From assembly GCA_017642565.1 (NCBI GenBank), contig JAGCOU010000043.1:1-9680 (forward strand): a stretch of DNA of 9,680 bases. The letters run 5' to 3'. The DNA is from Alphaproteobacteria bacterium. Its GTDB lineage: Bacteria; Pseudomonadota; Alphaproteobacteria; Rs-D84. Positions 5,624 to 9,680 of this stretch are shown here, in pieces. The notes below the pieces were generated by a model. That model was not told the DNA's origin. It worked only from the letters and a program-made list of their open reading frames with translations, and did not search any database. Position 1 is the first letter of the stretch; each line of letters opens with the position of its first letter. A program made the translations under genes and the position numbers.

Positions 5624-7171
5624 ATGTCTTTTGAATCTATGCCACGCCAAGATTTACTGCTCGCCATTGATTCTTTGGCCCAAGAAAAAATGATAGACAA
5701 AGAAACTGTGATTGAATCTTTGGAAGCGGCAATCGCAAAAATCGCTAAACATAAATACGGCGAAGAATTTAATATCGTTGCAAACATAGACCGTAAAAAT
5801 GGCGCTATACATGTAAAACGTTTGTTCACAGTTATCGAAAGTCCAGAAGCTGTGGGTGAAGATTATGACCCAAACACTATGTTAACAGTGGACAAAGCAA
5901 AAAAATATGCGCAAAACCCTGTGGTCGGTGATGTCGTAGAAGATATGTTGCCAGAACCTGAATTTGGTCGTATGGCATTCCAAACTGCGCGTCAAATTAT
6001 GACTGCCCGCGTTCGCGATGCGGAAAAAGGTCGTCAATACGAAGAATTCAAAGACAATATCGGCGATATTGTTAATGGCGTTGTCAAAAGAATCGAATTC
6101 GGTAATGTTTTTGTCGATATTAACGGCAAAGCAGAAGGCTATATCAAAAATACTGAATTAATCCCAGGCGAAAGATTGGCTGTGGGTGACCGCGTGCGCG
6201 CTTTGATTATGGATGTTGTTCGTTCTAATTCTAATCCACAAATTTTGTTAACAAGAACTCATCCTTTGTTTATGGAAAAACTGTTCACTCAGGAAGTTCC
6301 AGAAATCTACGAAGGCGTTATCAAAATCAAATCTGTTTCTCGTGCGCCTGGTTCACATGCTAAAATCGCAGTGGAAACCCAAGACCCATCTATTGACGCA
6401 GTTGGTATGACTGTTGGTATCAAAGGAACCAGAATACAGCCAGTTATCAACGAATGCCACGGTGAAAAAATCGATGTTATTTTGTATTCCGAAGACCCAG
6501 CGGTATTCATCGTAAACGCTATGCAACCTGCAAAAGTTGCTAAAATCATCGTTGACGAAGACACTCACACAGCGGCTGTGGTTGTGACCGAAGATCAACA
6601 ATCTTTGGCAATCGGTCGTCGTGGACAAAATGTCCGTCTTGCTTCTCAATTAACAGGCTGGAATATTGATGTTATGAGCGAAGCCGAAGAACAAGAACGT
6701 CGTGCCAAAGAATTCAAAGAAAAGACAGAACTCTTTACTTCTGCGCTGGATGTCGATGAAACAATTGCTCAATTGTTAATCACAGAAGGATTTAGAACAA
6801 TCGAAGAAATTGCTTATGTCGAACAGGCTGAACTTGAATCTATCGAAGGATTTAACACAGAACTCGCAACAGAATTACAAAATCGTGCTAAGGCTTATCT
6901 TGCGAAGATTGAACAAGATTATTTTGACAATGGGCACAAAATGGGACTCAGCGATGATTTGTTGAATTTTGATTTTATCAAACGTCCAGTCATTATGAAA
7001 TTGGGCGAAGCAGGAATAAAATCTTTGTCTGATTTGGCAGATCTTGCATCTGATGAATTAATAGAAATTTTGGGCGAAGACAATATGTCGATGCGTTTGG
7101 CTGAAAAAATTATTATGAAGGCTCGTGAATTGGCATATGGCATTGTTCCAGAAGAAGCAGATGCTGAATAA
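5624..7171 (+). CDS. nusA: Transcription termination/antitermination factor NusA
   Basis: NusA binds RNA polymerase near the RNA exit channel and modulates pausing, intrinsic and Rho termination, and rRNA antitermination. It has 515 residues, close to E. coli (495). Domains in order are: the RNAP-binding N-terminal domain (about 1-130; ALEAAI-like helix at 33-42, FGRMAFQTARQ at 114-124); S1 (about 145-200, with GVVKRIEFGNVFVDINGKAE and IPGERLAVGDRVRA); KH1 (about 230-297, VGIKGTRIQPV at 264-274); KH2 (about 300-350, AIGRRGQNVRLAS at 329-341); and two C-terminal helix-hairpin-helix repeats (about 375-427 and 442-505, the AR1/AR2 positions). All RNA-binding GxxG-type loops are intact. It is first in its operon with its own promoter and a structured leader. 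In most bacteria rimP precedes it, but no rimP is seen here. infB follows after 32 bases. Confidence 0.97.
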   Translation: MSFESMPRQDLLLAIDSLAQEKMIDKETVIESLEAAIAKIAKHKYGEEFNIVANIDRKNGAIHVKRLFTVIESPEAVGEDYDPNTMLTVDKAKKYAQNPVVGDVVEDMLPEPEFGRMAFQTARQIMTARVRDAEKGRQYEEFKDNIGDIVNGVVKRIEFGNVFVDINGKAEGYIKNTELIPGERLAVGDRVRALIMDVVRSNSNPQILLTRTHPLFMEKLFTQEVPEIYEGVIKIKSVSRAPGSHAKIAVETQDPSIDAVGMTVGIKGTRIQPVINECHGEKIDVILYSEDPAVFIVNAMQPAKVAKIIVDEDTHTAAVVVTEDQQSLAIGRRGQNVRLASQLTGWNIDVMSEAEEQERRAKEFKEKTELFTSALDVDETIAQLLITEGFRTIEEIAYVEQAELESIEGFNTELATELQNRAKAYLAKIEQDYFDNGHKMGLSDDLLNFDFIKRPVIMKLGEAGIKSLSDLADLASDELIEILGEDNMSMRLAEKIIMKARELAYGIVPEEADAE

Positions 7172-7186
7172 AAAAGAAAGAATATA

Positions 7187-7199
7187 TAACCAAAGGTTA
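7187..7199 (+). promoter_or_regulatory. infB Shine-Dalgarno inside a small inverted repeat
   Basis: TAACC (7187-7191) and GGTTA (7195-7199) can pair around AAA. The likely Shine-Dalgarno AAAGG (7192-7196), 7 bases before the ATG at 7204, lies in the loop and right arm. With 5 pairs the hairpin is weak and may be incidental. It may also be the only feature controlling infB translation, because nusA and infB do not overlap. Confidence 0.35.
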
Positions 7200-7203
7200 A
7201 AAT

Positions 7204-9609
7204 ATGGCGACATTAACACTTGGAAAATCAGTAACGATTGATGCAGTGCAAAGCAAGAAAGGCGATGCGGTGTTCGTAGAACGCCGCCGCCGTATCGTTG
7301 CACCTGGCAACAAAGAATTGCGTGATGAACCTAAAAAGGTTGAAACACCTCGCAGTGCTGCTGATGAAAAATTGCGTGCTGTGTTGGCTGCGGCTAAGGC
7401 ACGAGACGAAGAACGCAAAAAACGCGAAGCCGAAGAAGAAGCCGCTCGCAAAGCGCGCGAAGCAGAAATCGAACGCGAAAATCGTGAATACGAAGCAGTC
7501 AAAGAACAATTGGCTGCGCGTGAAAATGTCACAGAACAACCACAACCTGTGGAAGAAGTTGTTGCTGTGCCAGTGCGTGAAAATACACACGAATCTAAAA
7601 AGAATAATGTCGCCTTTCAAAATCGCAATTCTCGTCGTGACGAAGACGGCGAAGATATGCGTTCATCTAAGCAAAATCGTTTCAAGAAAGATTTTAAAAA
7701 GGGTGGAAAAATCTCTATCCACGATATTGTTATCGGGGGTGGCGAAGATGATGACGATGATGAAATCGGCTTGCGCGGCAGTGAACGCAGACGCAGCGAA
7801 GCGTCACTCAAACGTTTTCGCGAAAAAGCCCGCGCAGTATTTACTGCACCACAAAAGGTTGAACGCGTTGTAACTTTGGGCGATACTATAACTGTCAAAG
7901 ATTTGGCGGCAGCGATGGCTGAAAAGGTTGGTAATGTTATCAAAAAATTGATGGAAATGGGCATGATGGCTTCACAAAATCAATCTATTGATGCTGATAC
8001 TGCTGAATTAATAGCAACTGAATTTGGCGCGACAGTTAAACGCGTAGATGTAAAACCTTATGCGAGTATTCTCGAAGAACAACCAAACCCAGAAAGATTG
8101 CAACCTCGTTCACCTGTTGTTACTGTGGTAGGACACGTTGACCATGGAAAAACATCGTTGCTTGACGCTTTTCGTAATGCTAATGTTGTGGCAGGCGAAG
8201 CAGGTGGAATTACACAGCATATTTCTTCATACGAAGTAAAAACAAAATCTGGGGCAATGATAACTTTCTTGGATACACCTGGACACGAAACTTTCACAGC
8301 AATGCGTGCACGTGGTGCGCAGATTGCAGACATAGTTGTTTTGGTTGTTGCTGCTAATGATTCTATTATGCCTCAAACAATCGAAGCGATTAATCATATT
8401 CGCGCAGCCAAAGTTCCTTTTATCGTTGCAATTAATAAATGCGATTTGCCAGAGGCTGACCCACAACGCGTAAAAACTGACCTGTTGCAACAAGAAGTTC
8501 AGGTTGAAGAAATGGGTGGTGATGTCCAATGTGTTGAAATATCTGCTAAAACCAAAATGGGTCTGGATAAACTCGAAGAAGCAATTTTATTACAGGCTGA
8601 AATTATGGACCTCAAAGCAGATCCTGATATGATGGCGTCTGCCTATGTAGTCGAAGCAAAAATGGAAAAAGGTCTTGGCGCTGTCGCAACAGTATTGATA
8701 AGACAAGGTACTTTGTCTGTTGGTGAAGTGTTTGTTGTTGGCGAAACATTTGGACGCGTGCGCGGTCTTATAAATTCGAGTGGCGTTCGTGTTAAATCTG
8801 TAAAGCCCGGTCAACCAGCAATGGTATTAGGATTGGAATCTGTCCCAAGCGCAGGTGATGAATTACATGTAATGGAAACCGAAGCGCAAACTCGCGAAGT
8901 TGCGGCATATCGTGTTCAAAAGGCAAAAGACAAAGCAAACGCAGTTAAACGTTCTTCGCTCGAAGAATTGTTTGCCAAACGCGATGAAACCAAAAAATTA
9001 ACTTTGCCGATTATTTTGCGTGCAGATGTCCAAGGTTCTGTTGAGGCTATATCTGACATGTTACGCGGATTTAATTCTGACAAGGCTGCGGTTGAATTAT
9101 TGTCTGCAGGTGTTGGTCAAATTACCGAAGGTGATATTAGATTGGCAACAGCATCTGGCGCAGTAATTATCGCATTTAATGTTCGTGCAGACAGTGCTGT
9201 TCGTGATATGGCTCGCAATAATGGTGTAGATATTCGCTATCACAGTGTTGTATATCGTATCACAGACGAAATCAAAGAAATCTTGTCTGGAAAATTGGCA
9301 CCAGAAAGAAAAGAAAACTTTATTGGATACGCAGATGTTATCGCATTGTTTACTGTGGGCAAAGGCACCAAGGTTGCCGGTTGTCGTGTCAGCGAAGGTG
9401 TGGTTAAAAAATCTGCTTTTGTTCGTCTGCTTCGCAACAATGTCGTTATCTATGACGGCAAAATCGGTGAATTGCGCCGTGAAAAGAACGAAGTTAGCGA
9501 AGTGTCAAACGGTGTAGAATTCGGTATGAGTTTTGATAAATACAATGACCTCAAAGAAGGTGACAGAGTTGAATGTTACGAGGTTCAAGAAGTCAAAGCA
9601 CAGTTGTGA
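7204..9609 (+). CDS. infB: Translation initiation factor IF-2
   Basis: This GTPase places formyl-Met-tRNA on the 30S subunit and promotes 50S joining; 801 residues. The N-terminal segment (1-31, TLTLGKSV then VERRRRIV) resembles alphaproteobacterial IF2. A charged, EAR-rich, probably coiled-coil stretch covers about 52-105, followed by a low-complexity basic/acidic linker containing EDDDDDE (181-187). The conserved IF2 N-domain lies at about 220-282. The G domain carries G1 GHVDHGKT (310-317), G2 GGITQHI (334-340), G3 DTPGH (357-361), G4 NKCD (411-414) and G5 SAK (447-449). It is followed by domain II (about 475-565), domain III (about 595-690) and the tRNA-binding C-terminal domain (about 700-801, with FTVGKGTKVAGCRV and GKIGELRREKNEV). 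It appears complete and functional. It follows nusA after 32 bases, without the ylxR-type gene often found between them, and is followed directly by a terminator instead of rbfA. Confidence 0.97.
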   Translation: MATLTLGKSVTIDAVQSKKGDAVFVERRRRIVAPGNKELRDEPKKVETPRSAADEKLRAVLAAAKARDEERKKREAEEEAARKAREAEIERENREYEAVKEQLAARENVTEQPQPVEEVVAVPVRENTHESKKNNVAFQNRNSRRDEDGEDMRSSKQNRFKKDFKKGGKISIHDIVIGGGEDDDDDEIGLRGSERRRSEASLKRFREKARAVFTAPQKVERVVTLGDTITVKDLAAAMAEKVGNVIKKLMEMGMMASQNQSIDADTAELIATEFGATVKRVDVKPYASILEEQPNPERLQPRSPVVTVVGHVDHGKTSLLDAFRNANVVAGEAGGITQHISSYEVKTKSGAMITFLDTPGHETFTAMRARGAQIADIVVLVVAANDSIMPQTIEAINHIRAAKVPFIVAINKCDLPEADPQRVKTDLLQQEVQVEEMGGDVQCVEISAKTKMGLDKLEEAILLQAEIMDLKADPDMMASAYVVEAKMEKGLGAVATVLIRQGTLSVGEVFVVGETFGRVRGLINSSGVRVKSVKPGQPAMVLGLESVPSAGDELHVMETEAQTREVAAYRVQKAKDKANAVKRSSLEELFAKRDETKKLTLPIILRADVQGSVEAISDMLRGFNSDKAAVELLSAGVGQITEGDIRLATASGAVIIAFNVRADSAVRDMARNNGVDIRYHSVVYRITDEIKEILSGKLAPERKENFIGYADVIALFTVGKGTKVAGCRVSEGVVKKSAFVRLLRNNVVIYDGKIGELRREKNEVSEVSNGVEFGMSFDKYNDLKEGDRVECYEVQEVKAQL

Positions 9610-9623
9610 TTAAAATAAAAAAT

Positions 9624-9647
9624 ACCGCCCGTTTGGGCGGTTTTTTT
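9624..9647 (+). terminator. Rho-independent terminator of nusA-infB
   Basis: ACCGCCC (9624-9630) pairs perfectly with GGGCGGT (9635-9641) around GTTT, followed by an uninterrupted T-run through 9647. It starts 14 bases after the infB stop. On the opposite strand the stem is followed by ATTTTTTATTTT, so it may also work leftward on a converging transcript from beyond the window. Confidence 0.93.
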
Positions 9648-9659
9648 ATCGTGTTGTTC

Positions 9660-9671
9660 CTGTTCGAACAG
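9660..9671. repeat. Perfect 12-base palindrome downstream of the terminator
   Basis: CTGTTCGAACAG is its own reverse complement. Flanking TTGT (9654-9657) and ACAA (9672-9675) could extend it with a 2-base bulge. It may be an operator or part of the regulatory region of the next gene beyond the window edge. It does not match the GTTC-N7-GTTC LexA box of alphaproteobacteria. Confidence 0.4.
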
Positions 9672-9680
9672 ACAATTCAA

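Noticed and set aside
7197..7532. Minus-strand open frame of 111 codons opposite the start of infB, rich in Ser, Arg and Ala.
   Set aside because: It is the antisense reading of the repetitive charged region of infB, whose Glu/Ala/Arg codons give few antisense stops. No Shine-Dalgarno or recognisable domain is present.
7298..7873. Plus-strand 191-codon frame overlapping infB in another frame, very Lys-rich.
   Set aside because: It is a frame-shifted reading of the infB charged linker; infB itself is continuous and complete.
9654..9680. LexA (SOS) box in the right-hand tail because of several GTTC/GAAC words.
   Set aside because: The spacing fits neither GTTC-N7-GTTC of alphaproteobacteria nor CGAAC-N4-GTTCG.

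Overview
The window reads as core chromosome of an AT-rich Gram-negative bacterium, most likely an alphaproteobacterium. The evidence is the cell-envelope block LptF / LptD / SurA-like protein in one operon, an LptF of alphaproteobacterial style, and an IF2 whose N-terminus (TLTLGKSV..., then an Arg-rich VERRRRI) and G4-G5 region resemble alphaproteobacterial IF2. Short intergenic gaps and missing operon partners are compatible with a streamlined or host-associated lineage, but that is inference. I see no phage, insertion sequence, CRISPR array, tRNA, rRNA or defence system.

Layout: two divergent operons share an upstream region at about 5410-5623. Leftward (minus strand) run lptF (5409-4348), lptD (4351-2321), a surA-like periplasmic chaperone gene (2304-1480), rlmN (1483-386) and an unidentified gene that runs off the left edge (380-1). 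Two junctions are 4-base ATGA overlaps without a Shine-Dalgarno sequence; the other two are short gaps with a clear one. Rightward (plus strand) run nusA (5624-7171) and infB (7204-9609), closed by a strong intrinsic terminator at 9624-9647.

How the genes work together: LptF is a permease subunit of the LPS export ABC transporter, LptD is the outer-membrane LPS translocon, and the SurA-like protein probably helps fold outer-membrane proteins such as LptD. RlmN methylates A2503 of 23S rRNA and, in some bacteria, tRNA A37. NusA controls transcription elongation and termination, and IF2 places initiator tRNA on the ribosome. The left operon is therefore envelope biogenesis plus one ribosome-modification enzyme; the right operon is the transcription/translation core.

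The points of most interest are at the junctions. The best lptF promoter (TTGACG, 17 bases, TATACT) ends 7 bases before the ATG, predicting a leaderless mRNA. The lptF stop codon is preceded by an A AAA AAA slippery heptamer in the correct phase for a -1 shift into lptD. The nusA leader holds two adjacent perfect hairpins. Usual partners are missing: lptG between lptF and lptD; pdxA and rsmA after surA; rimP, the ylxR-type gene and rbfA around nusA-infB. The SurA-like protein seems to have no active peptidyl-prolyl isomerase domain.
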